A DNA stretch of 64,000 nt from NCBI GenBank assembly GCA_029449235.1, contig JANATG010000003.1:310001-374000 (forward strand), in the 5' to 3' direction. This stretch comes from Linnemannia schmuckeri. Its lineage: Eukaryota > Mortierellomycota > Mortierellomycetes > Mortierellales > Mortierellaceae. The notes under the pieces were generated by a model. That model saw nothing but the letters and a program-made list of their open reading frames with translations. It searched no databases and was not told where the DNA came from. A program made the translations under genes and the position numbers. Positions 23,930 through 36,424 of the stretch are shown here, piece by piece; within the stretch, counting starts at the first letter, position 1; the number at the start of each line of letters is the position of its first letter.

Positions 23930-25462
23930 ATGACAGTCAAGGCTTGGTTCAACAACAACAACAACAGCAATAACAGCAACAACAGCAACAACAACAGCAA
24001 CAAGAAAAACAATAAAAAGCACCAGCAACACCAACAACAGCAACATTCAACCATTACAACCATTACAGCACCCTTACCGCCATTCTCTTCACCTCCGCCT
24101 CCATATTCACACACCCTCTCCTCCTCCTTTTCTTCCTCTTCTTTCTCTTCTTCCTCCTCCTCTTCTTCTTCAGCTCTCAACCTTTCTTCACATTCTCCAC
24201 TCGCCTCAACTGCCCCCTCAACACTCCCTTCTTCCTTTCTTACCACCAACAATAAATCTTTATTCAGGCACACCGTTATGCAACAATCGCAACAACCACA
24301 ACAACGCCACAGCAATTCAAACAACGAGTCCACAAGTCCAACAAGTCCACGTCCATACACCCTCCTCGTTCTCCCTACCACCACCTCATCCTCCTCTTCA
24401 AAGTCCTCCTCCAGCTTTGCTCTCGCCTCACCCTCGCCGATCGACAACGACGTCTTCACCACCATGACAATGACCCCCTGCAAATACATCCCTCGCCCCC
24501 CAGCAGAGTTCCATATCCGTCCCTCCACCACCACCACTTCTCCCTCCTCCTCTCCCAACACACCCAACAACAACAAGAACTCTACAGCAATTTTTAGTAA
24601 CACCAGGAGTGGCTGCAGTAGTAATCTGGATAAGGCTCTTCCTCCGACGCCACCAAAACGCGCTACTACCGCCAAGACAACAGCCCTCCTTAAGCTCAAA
24701 GGCCTCAAGACCCGTCTCCGCACCCACTCCTTCTCATCCTCCACATTCTCCTTCCTCACCTCCTCCTCCCAAGACCATCAACACTTCGTCTTCTCCCCCC
24801 TCTCTTCCTCTATTTCCAACCGCTCCTCCTCCTCAACAGTCTCAACAACCCGAGAATCCGTAGCTCAAGAGTACGCAAGGACCATCAAAACCCTCTGGAA
24901 GATGGTCGAAGATGAAGAGCAAGCCCACCGACTTGTCGAGGCGAGTCATTCACTTTCTGGTTGCATCCCCACCATTGCCGATATCTCTCTCGGTACCGGT
25001 ACTGGTACAGGACGCGTGGTGAATAGGCCGCCGTATGTGGGTACCATGACCGCAGCGCTGAGACGTCCCTCGTTGCCGCTTTTGATGACCGTCCTTCCCA
25101 TTCAAGAGGAGGACGAAACTTCCACCATCTCAACAACCTCACCAACGAGGATGCCCTTCAGTCCTCGCCCCTCTTCTGGACTCCAACGCCGCCACCACGC
25201 TGTCTCCCTCGCCATCCTCGACAAGACCCCCCTTCCCACCACCACCAAACGGAACACCTTTCCCTTGATGATATCAACCATGAACGAGATGGACCACACT
25301 GTCGCAGATCTCGAAGTCAGCCCTGTGGGTTTCAGCGACGCCAGTGAAGAAGAAGACTCTGGTGAAGATTCCGAGGAAGAGGAAGAGCGTGCAGTTGTTC
25401 ATATCGCTCAAAAAATTTCTGTCTACCGCGGACGTTCCTTCTGCTGGAGCCAGCCAGCCTAA
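23930..25462 (+). CDS. Low-complexity Asn/Ser/Thr-rich protein of unknown function
   Basis: I do not recognise this family. The ORF gives 510 residues with no obvious intron. The frame is open further upstream, but ATG 23930 (MTVKAWFN) is the first methionine that sits sensibly after the TATA box. Order of features: an Asn-rich run encoded by AAC/AAT/AGC repeats (about 8-30), Gln-rich and Pro/Ser-rich stretches with long poly-Ser, a short block resembling a folded helix (RESVAQEYARTIKTLWKMVE, about 306-325), a second Ser/Thr/Pro-rich zone, and an acidic tail (EEEDSGEDSEEEEE). No signal peptide or membrane helix is seen. The composition suggests a largely disordered, possibly phosphorylated regulator, which is an inference only. 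It is convergent with the RalGAP gene. Confidence 0.65.
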   Translation: MTVKAWFNNNNNSNNSNNSNNNSNKKNNKKHQQHQQQQHSTITTITAPLPPFSSPPPPYSHTLSSSFSSSSFSSSSSSSSSALNLSSHSPLASTAPSTLPSSFLTTNNKSLFRHTVMQQSQQPQQRHSNSNNESTSPTSPRPYTLLVLPTTTSSSSSKSSSSFALASPSPIDNDVFTTMTMTPCKYIPRPPAEFHIRPSTTTTSPSSSPNTPNNNKNSTAIFSNTRSGCSSNLDKALPPTPPKRATTAKTTALLKLKGLKTRLRTHSFSSSTFSFLTSSSQDHQHFVFSPLSSSISNRSSSSTVSTTRESVAQEYARTIKTLWKMVEDEEQAHRLVEASHSLSGCIPTIADISLGTGTGTGRVVNRPPYVGTMTAALRRPSLPLLMTVLPIQEEDETSTISTTSPTRMPFSPRPSSGLQRRHHAVSLAILDKTPLPTTTKRNTFPLMISTMNEMDHTVADLEVSPVGFSDASEEEDSGEDSEEEEERAVVHIAQKISVYRGRSFCWSQPA

Positions 25463-25802
25463 TTGAACCCCTCCTCCCATTTCTTAGCATTCTACTACGA
25501 TCCTCTCCTTCCCTTTCATGTGCACACACACACACGCACATACCTAGCATTGTAATGATCACCAAACTTATGAAAATCAGAAGGCGAAACAACCTTCATT
25601 GTACAATAACGATAATAAAAAAGGCGCAGACAAAAGGCATTGTGCTATTTTTGTATGAACAAAAGAAAAAACTTTTCTCCTTTTTTATTTAGCTACGATG
25701 TTTTCTGAACATCTGTATTATTTTTTACAACAGAGATTGGAAAGACAGAAAAAGAAGGAACGACAAAATGAAACAAAAAATACAAACAAAAGACAGAAAA
25801 TA
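25463..25802. other. Short convergent 3' spacer
   Basis: This 340-bp AT-rich spacer lies between two converging stop codons and contains A/T-rich stretches expected of polyadenylation regions on both strands. Nothing else is seen. Confidence 0.5.
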
Positions 25803-28800
25803 TTAATGCTTGCGAGAAGGATGGGGATGGAGGTGAGTCGAGTACCCAAACACTTGCTCCATGAACTGCTGGAACGTCCACTTCTCGACCTTGTGGCGTC
25901 TTGAAATCTGCTCAATCGACAATGCTCTCTGTTTAAACGGGTGAACACTGTGCGCTCCATGGTGGAGCAGCGCCGGCGAGAAGGATGACACTGCTGTTGA
26001 GGTTACTGCCGAAGATGATGTTGTGGTCACAGCAGGGACCGCTAAGGACTGAGAGACAAATTGTCCTGACTGCAACTGGTGCTGCTGCTGTTGTTGCTGT
26101 TGTTGCTGTTGCTGCTGTTGCTGCTGAATTGCTGCCTGAAGCTGCATGGACGCGTTGCTCGTCAGAATAGCTCCTGCTCCAATACCATTACTGGCAACCA
26201 CCATAGAAGCAGCGGCAGCACCAGCACCATTTCCACTGTTGGCATGGACTCCACTTGCGCCAGGACCGGATCCTCCTCCCCCTCCACTGCCCGACTGACT
26301 GCCGTTACTGCCATGCGTACTTCCAGAGTTGCTGACCAATGACGATGCTGAGGCTCCGTTTGGTCCACTGCCAACATTGGGTCCCAAAAGAGCTGCCGAT
26401 GTAGCCGTGGCAGTAGCTGTCAAAGTCGCCATAATTCCACCGGTGCTGCCAATACCCGCTCCAAGTCCTGTTCCGCCCGTCATAATGGCGCCATTACCAC
26501 TGCCCAACTGAGAAGACCCTCCAGTGCTACCTCCAGGCGAGACTGAAAGGTTTGATTGATGGTACTGATGCCCCTGCATGGCCGAATTGATGCCTCCAGA
26601 ATTCGAGCCACCTCCTTGAGTGTGATAAGTACTTGACCGATGATGCAACCCTCCAGCTCCTGTAAGGCCACCTCCTCCGATGCCTCCATTGCCAATATTG
26701 ATACTGTTCCCGTTCGCATTCGAAGCCGAGAATCCTGCAGACGGAGGTGTAGGCGGTAAGGGTGGAGGAGCGGTCGCCAGTCTGGCGGCATGGATCGCAG
26801 TCTGTCGAACCAATCGTCCCAACTGCGACATGGGGATAACCATACCATCAACCAAAGGTCCAAAGACTGGCAGGTTCATGTCTCGGATCACTTCAACCGA
26901 GACCAGATTTGCACCCGAGCGGGAAGATGGGTTCTGAGTGATGCCCTCCTCGTCCACCAAAAGCTCTCGGACAGGTGATAGTACAATAATGACGTTTCCG
27001 AAATCGCCTCCGATCGTGTTGCGGTCGTAAGCCCGTGAATGTTCAGACCACACAATATGTACATGATCGTTTCCAACATGGCGTTTCTACATTGGAAAGA
27101 GTAAAGAGAGGATATTAGTTTCTGTGCTTCAATGAAAGAGAAAAATCGCTAGAAAAGTTTCATTTTTTCAATACCTTTTTAACTTGTCGGGCATCATCGG
27201 GATCCGTTGGCATCTTGACTACCTCATGGAAGAGAACTTCGAGTGTCGAGGAGCTGTAGTACATGGCTGTTCGACCATTGGACCCATTGCGCTCAAGCCC
27301 GCCCATGTATCCTGAATGCTCGGCCAGTTCCACTTCCCATCCAAGATCCTGGACGAAGCGATTGTAAGCCGCACTGCCCTTGGAATTGTGCAAGATCGCT
27401 TGCTCGCCCTCTTGTCCTGCAGCCACATAAAGTACTGCAATCTTGAAAGTCTCACGTCTATCGATAACAGTAAAAAAAGGACGCACAAGTGTGAGAAGAC
27501 ACTCCATTTCCAAACCAGAATCAAGCTTCAAAGCAGATACTTGTCATGCCAACATTTAAAACTTACCCGGACTTCTTGTCCAAACTCTTCAGGTCCCTCT
27601 CAAGTGAAGCGGAGGGGTTCAAGAGGACAAAGTTATGTTCTTGAAATCGATCAAAGCACAGCAGCCCCAAGTGGCTCAGAAGCAGGCGACTGTGTTGGTA
27701 GCTGTCCAAAGGTCGCTCGGCTTCTGGCGGCAAGGCCAATTGAAATGCCTTAGCCATGCTGAATACATCCTCCTTACGCATGATCGTCTCTGTTCCTGCT
27801 GCCGCTGCTGCTTCTCGCTGTTGCTGAGAAGCGAAACCGTTCTTCAATAACGCGTTCAGAGTTCCTCCGCCTGCCTCCTGTTCTTGGTTCACACTCTGAT
27901 CTTCACGTCGCATCGCCTCTGCATGAATCTCATGCAAGTTGTCGTGTTTGATTCGTCTGATAGGGTTCTGCTTCGCCTGTTCATAGAGAGCGGCGTGATT
28001 GGCGTCTCTTTCAAAGATCTTTGGAGTAGGTCCGTCAGCATTCTCCGAACCGTTCCAATTGGCGTTAACAACCAATGACATAAGTGTGTTGGATCCATGG
28101 TACTCATCGACATCGTCGTCTTCCTGAATCAAACTCGATCGGAGCTCCACCAGTTTGTCGTACCAGGCACGGGCTTGAGGATCTGAGATCCGGGTATAAT
28201 AGCTCTCCTCCTGAACGTGCCGATCCAACTCAAAGTCGATCGTCGTGCGCCTGTTGATTCCGTTGTGTCCTGGACCATGACCGCTGATTTGAGCAGGTGT
28301 TCTGGGCTCAGTTGACAACGCCATACCGTTGTTGAGTTGATTCAGAGGGGTCTTGCCGTCGAAAAGACAATCCGGATGTTGTTGTCCGACATAGCGCAGT
28401 AGTTGGTCCAGTCGATCGCCTTCCGCATTCGCAGCAAAGCTATTCCTGTCCCAGAGCAAAGCTTCGATTCCTAGAACAGGCGAGGCCGAGACGGTCGTTC
28501 CTGCTGGCGTAGGAACGGCTGGCGGGGATGCGACACGAGGCTCGTCAAAGCTTTCATCGTCTCGAATATGGATGCCCTCGCGCCAAATCAGCTGGTTGGC
28601 CATCTCTGCCTTACGTCGACGGCTCGAAGTCGATCCGAACCGCTCGCTCACTCTCGAGCCCGTCCTTTGGACCGAGCGAGGTCGAGAGTCCTCTATCTGC
28701 AGAAACTCACGGTAAAAGATCTCTGAATCCCAAGCATATCGACCAGTCTCATCCCGAAGTACAACTCGTGTCCGATAAGTCCCCTGTCGCGCACACGGAA

Positions 28801-31800
28801 CTTCCTCGACTGTAATCAAGATCGAATCATTCAACGCAAAGATCCTTTGATGGTCGACTGCGCCGGTGGCTTTGAGTCCGCCGCCATTATTGCTGCCACT
28901 GACGCCATCGTTGGAAGGATCCATGCCCAACGTGACAAGTGCTCGATCCGATCCTCTGCATGCAGGCGCATTATTAAAAAAATGGACTAAATGTATAAGT
29001 GTCGCCTCGGCGGCCTCTTTGATCGTCTGTTGCTCAATCTCAATATCGACAACAGGGCCTGTGCTAATCATGATGCGATGATGTTGGTGAATCGATTTGC
29101 CGGTATGTTTGAAACTGGGTCCTCTTTTCCTCCCAGTGCGGAGATGCTGATATTGTTGCTGTTGGGCTTGCTGCTGCTGTTGTTGTTTCGCTGCGTGAAG
29201 TGCTCGCTTCCTTTCATTCTCTCCAGTTCCATCTGGGGCCAGCAACAGACCGACCTCGATGAGCTCAAAGACCCATTTCGAAAGCTCCGTCTCCGAAAAG
29301 ATGCTGGCTGGGATCACCATCAACCACTCCACAACACAGCGGTAGAATGAGGCGATCATAGTGCCCCTCCGCGCGTCGCCCTGGAACAGCTTCAAATGCT
29401 CTTGTAAGGCACTCAACAAGTGGGACAGAACCATCTCAAGAACAATCTAATTACATTAACGAGAATTGTCAGAATTTGATTTGCCGGGAGGTGAAAATTT
29501 GATCCTGGCAGCAGTAAATCTCTTCGTGGTTAATTTACCCATCCGTTGTCCTCGTGGTCCTGATACATGCCCGCAAGAGTGGTGATCACCTCTATGGCAC
29601 TTTGAACGATGCTCGCCTCGGTCCAGTAGAGGTGGTCCAAAACTAACAAGAGTAGCTCACTCTCTGCTCCGATGTCACAGGTGGCCAGACTGGAGCTCCA
29701 CTCATTGACGACCAACATGCCGGAAAGCTGAATCAGCATGCCGTGAGTATCCCAAAACTTTCCCAATGGCTTAACATAGGCCTCGGCCGAGGTCAAGTCG
29801 AGGACCAGTCGCGTGAAGGTGAATTTGTAAGACAAAAGATCGCTTCCTGAGAAGGGATGATGGTGAGAGATGCCTGATGTTGTTGGACTGTTTGGGTGGT
29901 GCTCAAAGTCATAGAAGAGCATGCTGACGGAGCACAGGATAGCAATCGCCTGCTTGCGTATAAAGTGGTTGACGCCGTCCCGCAAGTGTCCATCCTTGAG
30001 CAACATCTGCCGAATCGCGTTCAAAAACGGCAGGACGAGGATATGGCTGCCAGGTAGCGACAGTGTGAACAATCGGCTGCTGTTGGCGAGAATGGAATGT
30101 CCAATCATAGAATCTTCGATTAACAAGCCCTAGGAACAGTCATTAACAAAATTTGAATCAGTGGTCAGTCGAGGGTTATTTAAGTCTTTGCCATCGGTAT
30201 CAACGCCAAGCATCTCACTGGCTTTACCTGGATGACGCTGTCGTAGAATAGTCGATAGTATTCTGGATTAAAGTCTTGGTCGAATCGACGACTCATCATG
30301 CGACAGAGACCGCCATAGATCGCTGGCAGGCCAAGTCCACCATCGCTTGTGCTTTTGGCGGCCTCGAAAAACCAAGGCGCAAAATCATACAGCGGCGGAA
30401 TGATGGTCGCATTCAAAGGCTGACTGCCTCTGATCTGGTTCAACAAGTCCCAAATATCGATCAGACACAACATCACCTCTGTCTTTACTAGCGGAATCTA
30501 ATATTATGCATGTGCACATGAGGGTTAGTCACAGCCGTTCCAGATGATGCATGCACATCTTATCACTAGTGTACAAAATCATAATCTGAAACATCTAGTA
30601 TGTACCTGGATAGAATTGGGGTTGCCAATGGAGCAGACAATGTTCTTCCAAATGGAGAGAATGTTTTCGGCAGACCGACCCTTCATGGAAATGTTGACAA
30701 ACTCTGGCGATGCAAAAATACCATATTGCGATGAAAGTCGCTCTACAATGGGATCCAAGTGCAGACTATCCGGTCCATGGAACGAGAGCGATGATGCGCG
30801 AGATAACTATTCAAATAAGTAGATATCTGTGAGTAAAGGCTCTTAAAATAGTGTTACTTAAGCATAGCAGAGAATGTAAATTCAAAGCACCTTTTCATCA
30901 TTGCCCTCTGTGCCTTCGGCAAGTGCCGAAATATGTGATCCAGTGTAGTCAAAAGGCTCATCATCATCAAGTTCTCCAACATCGATCCTCAAGCTGGAAT
31001 GGTGTTCACGCGCCGAGTCTCGCCCTGGCAAGAAGCCTATGTGCCCTAACAATGAAGGGTTGTACACATTCGATCCGGCCAAGTTCGGGTTTGAACCGCC
31101 TTGCTTTGCTGGATCATAATGCACACTATTGGCGCGTCGAGATCGCTCTCCTGTCAATGGGTATGTTTGATGAGGGTATGCAATTCCTTGGGTCGACAAT
31201 AGTTCTCCGCCAATAGAGTGACGCATTGGAGACTCTGTTTTGGAGGTGAGGTAGCGAGAATGCCGGAATTTTTCTGACATCTTTCGTCCATGTCGTGAAG
31301 TCGATGACTGAGAGGGCCGTGATGCAGGCGCATCCAGATCGACTTGAAAGACCTCATGACCGAGAATATGGGTCAAACGGGTTGACCAGCGCTGTGAAGG
31401 AACATAAATGAGGAAGTTAGATACGGTTCTTGTCATATCGTTACCGAGCCTTTGCCAACCATTTTAACTCAAGGCTGACTTACAATCCATTGCGCGATCA
31501 CTTGCGGCCATCGCAAACAATCGACCATTGTCTTTCTCAGCGCGAGCCATTGGGAGGTGGACACACTTGGGCATCTCGAATGAGCACAAAGAACCGTCTA
31601 TATATAATAGGTGATGAAAGAATAAATAAGGTGGGATTCCTCAAGTGTTACATAACAATGAAGGATCAACAACTGCAAAAAAAAATACCTCAACAGCATT
31701 GGACGCCAGTTCATCAGCAAAGGAAGCGGGCATAGGTGAAGTAAGTCGGTCTTGGAGATTCATGACGCGGCGGAGAATCTGCAAAAGACAGCTTAACAGC

Positions 31801-34800
31801 ACTTCCCAACTCCTGGTATCCATTTCGATTTGACCGCGCGCCATAATCGCCCTGAAGAGGCCAAGGATGTCCTTGTACTGATGATAAAGCGCCTCCATGT
31901 CCAGCTTGGTTTGGTTTCCAATCGTCCCCAAAGCCTCCGAAGACGAGTTGGAACCGTGGTCGTAGGAAGTAAACACGTTTTCGGCAAAGACGTTGGTCAG
32001 GAGCTGGAAGTAGCGCTGCAGGAAGGAGTTGGCGGATGAGTAGGGTTCTGCCTGGGATCCTGGCTGAGGTCCCGGTCCCGGTTGGTCGCCGAGAGAAGCC
32101 AAGGAGGACGTCGAGGGCCCATGTGTTCTGTTAGATGACCTTCGGAGGAATACTGGACGCTCCTCTTCACTGCTGAGACACCACACTCCGACAATGTGGA
32201 CTGCGCCACGAACAATGTCCTTGTACTGTGGGTGCCCAGGCGGTAGAGAAAGTCCTTGGCGAACGATCTCGTGCATCATTTCTCGATTGACCTCGGATGA
32301 ATAGACGATGGACTTGAGGATGGGCGTTGCGGGTGATGTGTGGGTCTGAGGCGAGTTGATTTCGTTGCTGTCCAGACAGTACTGAATCACAAAACTGATG
32401 ATCGTCCTGAGAATCGTGGGCGGACAGCTTTTGTATCCAAAATCTACAGCCATCACAAGACAAAAATTCGCATATGAGTATCATTAAGACATAGTTTTTT
32501 TATGCCACCAAATATGTGACACGCACATTGGATAATATGAACACCATGTTACCTTTGCCTTCTTCGTTAAGCAATTGAAGATTCCGAGCACATTCTGGGA
32601 AAACCTTGACAAGATAGTATTTCTTGATGATATCGAACATGAACCTCGCTGCGGCCATTCCCGCATCAATACCAAATCCTACTGCAATTCCGTCGCCAAT
32701 TTCGCCGTCGGCCTCGATGGGGTGGTGCGAATTGATCGATTCGAGTTCTCCCGCTGGTGGGGTTGAACCAGCGGCAACGTAAGCCATGCGGACAATATTC
32801 GCCAAGAAGATTTGGAACAGCTGGATACTATCCTGAAAAGTAGGGGGTGCAGGGTTGGGGCAAATAGGCGGTCCATCCGCTAATGCAACAATGGATGTTA
32901 AAAGGTTTGACAGTTAATTTCGCGCGATATTATCACGTATAACAAAAACAAAAATTGACAGAATTGCGTGAAATGCTTACAAAGCAAGAGTTCTTGGTTC
33001 AGGTTAACATGGACCAAATCCAGATATTGGGAGACATGCTTGGCGCTTCTTCGTCCGGTGCTTCCATTGCTCATCGGTGGTAATCTTGTCTGTGACGAGC
33101 TCGCGTGATCGATGGACAGGTCTTCGCCGTCGTACATGAACAGGTCGAGGGAGATGGCGTTTGAGAACAGGTATATTGCCTCTGGGTATTCGACAGTCTG
33201 ATCATTGATCCAAAGAAGTAGCAGGCGAAATCCAAAGATGCGAATCCTGGGGTGATTCTTATGACACAGCACCTGTGCAAGCATATTTGCTAGTGTGGGC
33301 AACAGACGAGAGATCGCAGGTTAGCCATCGGGAGAAATGCAAAAATAAAAATATGAGGGGAGGGGGGGGGGGGGGCAGCACATCCTTGTTTCATTGAATA
33401 TGCTGTATGTAAGTCCCGTTGTGCCATATGTGAACTTACCGATGGCTCGTCTATGCCAGCCGTTCTTCATCCTGTCAGGCAAGTAGAGGAAGATCAGGCG
33501 GAGCAAGAGCAAGGTCTTTTGGATGGCCAGGACTTCCTTGCTTTGGAGGGCATTGTTGCGGTCAGGCTTTTGCTTGAACTTGTCGATCTGGTGCCAGAAC
33601 GAGTCGTGGGTGACTGCAAAGACTTGATCGGCGTGTTCCTGGAAGAACTTTGCCTGATCAAACTCGAAAGTAACATCTATCAGTCAGCGTACATGGATAA
33701 GATAAGACATGATCAGACTCAATCCTTTTCCCTTTGTAATCAATGATCATTCATTGATCATCAATCATCAATATATAGGCAATTCGGTTTCAGTTTTTCA
33801 TACCCAAAAATGCCCAAAGGGAGGCTGCACGCGCTTTGGCCTTTGCCTTCTCGTCCATAAACACCTTGGCCTTCTTAAGCGCCTTTTCGATCGAAGATGA
33901 TCCACCAACGATACTGCCCTTCCCAGTGAGCTCCTTGTGGTGGCCTCCCTCGTGTGGGTCCCGCAGCTGACTACTTGTCGATCCTGTCCCAAAGTGTGAG
34001 GCAAGTCCAGTGTGGAAGGCAGTGGCAGTGTGGGGTGGTGTGTCGAACGATCCATAGCCAGACTCTTCAGGGACATGATTGATATGCGCCGGAAGCGTCT
34101 TTCTTGACCGAGCTGAGGACCGTGGTGAGCTGAAGGAGGCGATTTTGCTAAAATTACTCTCAAAGGTCGATGTATGGTGACTTCCAGACCCTCCCGCAGG
34201 TCCTACCGAGGACAGACGTTCCTGACTGGCAGAATACAGTCCTTCGTTTGTCGCGTGCAGCGATCCTGGGCTAACATAAGAAGACCCAGAGATAGAGTAA
34301 GGGAATGTTTTATAACTGTCCGGAGTCGAGGGCAGGTCGACAGCAGTCGATTTGCGCCGGGACGAGAGCAAGGGCGAAAAGGCCTGGCTGAAGCGAGCAG
34401 CTGCAGTTGTAGCAAGGCTTGATGAGGACGAGGAGGAAGGGGCATGAGTTGGTGCCAAGGGTGGACCGAGAGGTGAGTAGGTTGGATGAGTGTTATTATG
34501 ATTAGGGTAGGTTGGAGTAGAGTGCGAGTGGGTATTGAGGTGCGAGAAATTAGGATTAGAGAGTCCGTTGTTGTTGTTGCTACTGGAGTTGTTATTGTAG
34601 CTGATATAGCCGTTGGAGTGGCTGGTCGTGGTGGCAGTAGTGGTGATAGTGGAACTGCTGCTGGTGGTGGGGATGGAGACGGTGCTATTGTTGAAGTTTG
34701 TTGTTGTATGGGTGGTATGTGCTGAGCTGGTGGTAGAGTGGGTGGTGAGGATGGTGCTGATAGTATTGAACGAGTCAGACGATGGCAAGTAGCCTGTAGG

Positions 34801-34998
34801 GGAAGCGACGACGACGTGAGGCGACTGGGACTCGGGCTGGGACTGGGACCGCGAGGAGAAGGGGTCGGTGACTATGGAGTTGGGGTCGGTGGGGTCGAGG
34901 ACAGGCGAGAGCGAGTCGAGTTCCTGGCTGGGACGCAGGGGCCGGACATGGTCAAAGTCGTCGAAGGGATGCGGGCTGGACAGGCCGTCGGGGTCCAT
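25803..34998 (-). CDS. Ral GTPase-activating protein, catalytic alpha subunit (RALGAPA/tuberin family)
   Basis: This is a predicted GTPase-activating protein for Ral-like (possibly Rheb-like) small GTPases, normally active with a RalGAP beta subunit. The 13 exons on the minus strand are 34998-33804, 33676-33440, 33289-32981, 32879-32553, 32443-31689, 31597-31484, 31391-30891, 30806-30606, 30497-30228, 30129-29539, 29446-27567, 27457-27175 and 27086-25803. Together they give 2648 aa with every phase matching. A disordered N-terminus of about 350 aa precedes the conserved start helix (KAKVFMDEKAKAKARAA then LLLRLIFLYLPDRM), as in animal RALGAPA. The C-terminal RapGAP domain carries KIAVLYVAAGQEGEQAIL, LGWEVEL, SGYMGGL and the asparagine-thumb motif GNDHVHIVWSEH (Asn about 2227). 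A Gly/Ser/Gln-rich insert of about 280 aa (about 2326-2607, including poly-Gln) precedes the last domain helix. The exon 7 donor (GTGCTT) is atypical. Confidence 0.93.
33362..33375 (+). repeat. G14 homopolymer inside a RalGAP intron
   Basis: A run of 14 G lies in the intron between exons 2 and 3. On the transcribed strand it reads as poly(C). It has no effect on the coding model. Confidence 0.85.
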
Positions 34999-35247
34999 TG
35001 CTAGACGAGAAGAGGGGTGGAGATACTCGCTCGCCCGAGAACCGTCAGGGTCAGGAACAGCTGGCCTGTGAATATTGTTGCTGTTGTTGTTTGTTAGTGC
35101 CTGTTGTTATTATTAATATGAGATGTGTATGAGTGTGCGACTGTGAGGTGGTGTAATGTAGGTATGAGGTGTCAAAGGCAGGTCTGTAAGTGGCGGAGTG
35201 TCGTGAGACTTTGATTGCAATACTCGTATCGACAAAAGAAGGGAGTA

Positions 35248-35303
35248 AGAAGAAGAAGAAGAAGAAGAAGAAAAAAACAAAAAAAAAAAAAAAAAAAAAA
35301 AAA
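35248..35303 (+). repeat. (AAG)n and poly(A) tract
   Basis: About eight AAG units grade into an almost pure A run of about 30 nt. Confidence 0.85.
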
Positions 35304-36039
35304 GGACGTCGAAAAGAGAGGTGTGATGAAGGGACAGGGTGGGGATGGAATAGATGAAGAAAGCACAACAAACACAGTGCAAAAGGAGAAAGAAAAAGGA
35401 TGCAACACCCTCAGTCCCAAAGTCAATCCAAAGAGGGGAAAAATGAAAAAAGGGAGGGCCTTGCTTACTTGCAAGTCACACTTTTGCATGGATGGACACG
35501 TCTATTTCAAGTTTTTATACATCGCTGAAAAGTCCAGACACCTTGACCCTTAGTCCGACTTTGTCGTCTATTACTCAAACGTAGTTTGCTTGGCCAAATA
35601 GGCAGAGAGATGTACATTGTGTAAGAATTGGCGAGTCATTTGCTGAATGGACCAGCCATCCCGAGTGAGAGGTAGCTAACTATCTGCATGCCTGCCTGAC
35701 TGCTCGTGTGTCTGCGCAATAACCGTGTAATTGAGAGATTACTGTGAAAGGATAACGAGTAAGAACAAAAAAGCAGTTGGAAGTTCACGATGCCTCGATC
35801 TCCCCTCCACCTTTTGCTTTTCAATGGTGCAACGGTAATAAGCACCAGTCCAATTGATCAAGATAGATTGATATGCCAATGTAGGAAATGAAAAGCCATG
35901 GTAACAATTGCACAACTCACCCCCATTCCAGACAAAAAGTACGCACGTGACTGATGTCAAAATGGACGATTTCCCTCTGCCCGTTTCCTGCTGTTCGCTG
36001 TCTCCATTGTTCGTTTCCCTTTCCCTCTCATTTTCCCCT

Positions 36040-36068
36040 CCCTTCCCTTCCCTTCCCTTCCCTTCCCT
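36040..36068 (+). repeat. (CCTTC)n pentanucleotide repeat
   Basis: The pentamer is repeated about five times in the pyrimidine-rich leader region of the FCHO/Syp1 gene. Confidence 0.85.
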
Positions 36069-36424
36069 CCTCTTTCTCTTTTCCTCAGTCGACATCCATC
36101 CCACTCACGCACGCACATTCTCACTTTCACACTCACTCTCACGCTCATACTCGCACCTTTACCTTTCCTCTTTCATCGTCATCCACCTTCCTCCTCCAAT
36201 TTCAATATTCTTCATCCTCTCCTCTTCACTCATCGTACACATCTTTCCTCTTGACCATCAACGACTCCCCTCTGCTCCTCACCTGTCCTCCTTCTGACGT
36301 TTCCCTTTTTCACCTTCTTTTTTTATTCACGTTAATCCACGTTCAACCGTCGCATTGACCACAACAGCCGACATCAAATACTCATCCTCAGCCTTCGTCA
36401 CCACTCACTGCCCTCCTTGACTCC

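Larger units (their letters stand above)
34999..36424. promoter_or_regulatory. Shared divergent promoter region of RalGAP and FCHO/Syp1 genes
   Basis: This 1.4-kb spacer separates two start codons pointing away from each other. It contains an AAG repeat running into a poly(A) tract (35248-35303) and a CCTTC pentanucleotide repeat (36040-36068). No TATA box was identified with confidence on either side. Confidence 0.5.

Noticed and set aside
23767..24759. 330-codon minus-strand ORF with runs of Glu, Val and Leu
   Set aside because: It is the complement of the Ser/Asn-rich coding repeats and of TCC/CTC tracts. It has no promoter or motif support.
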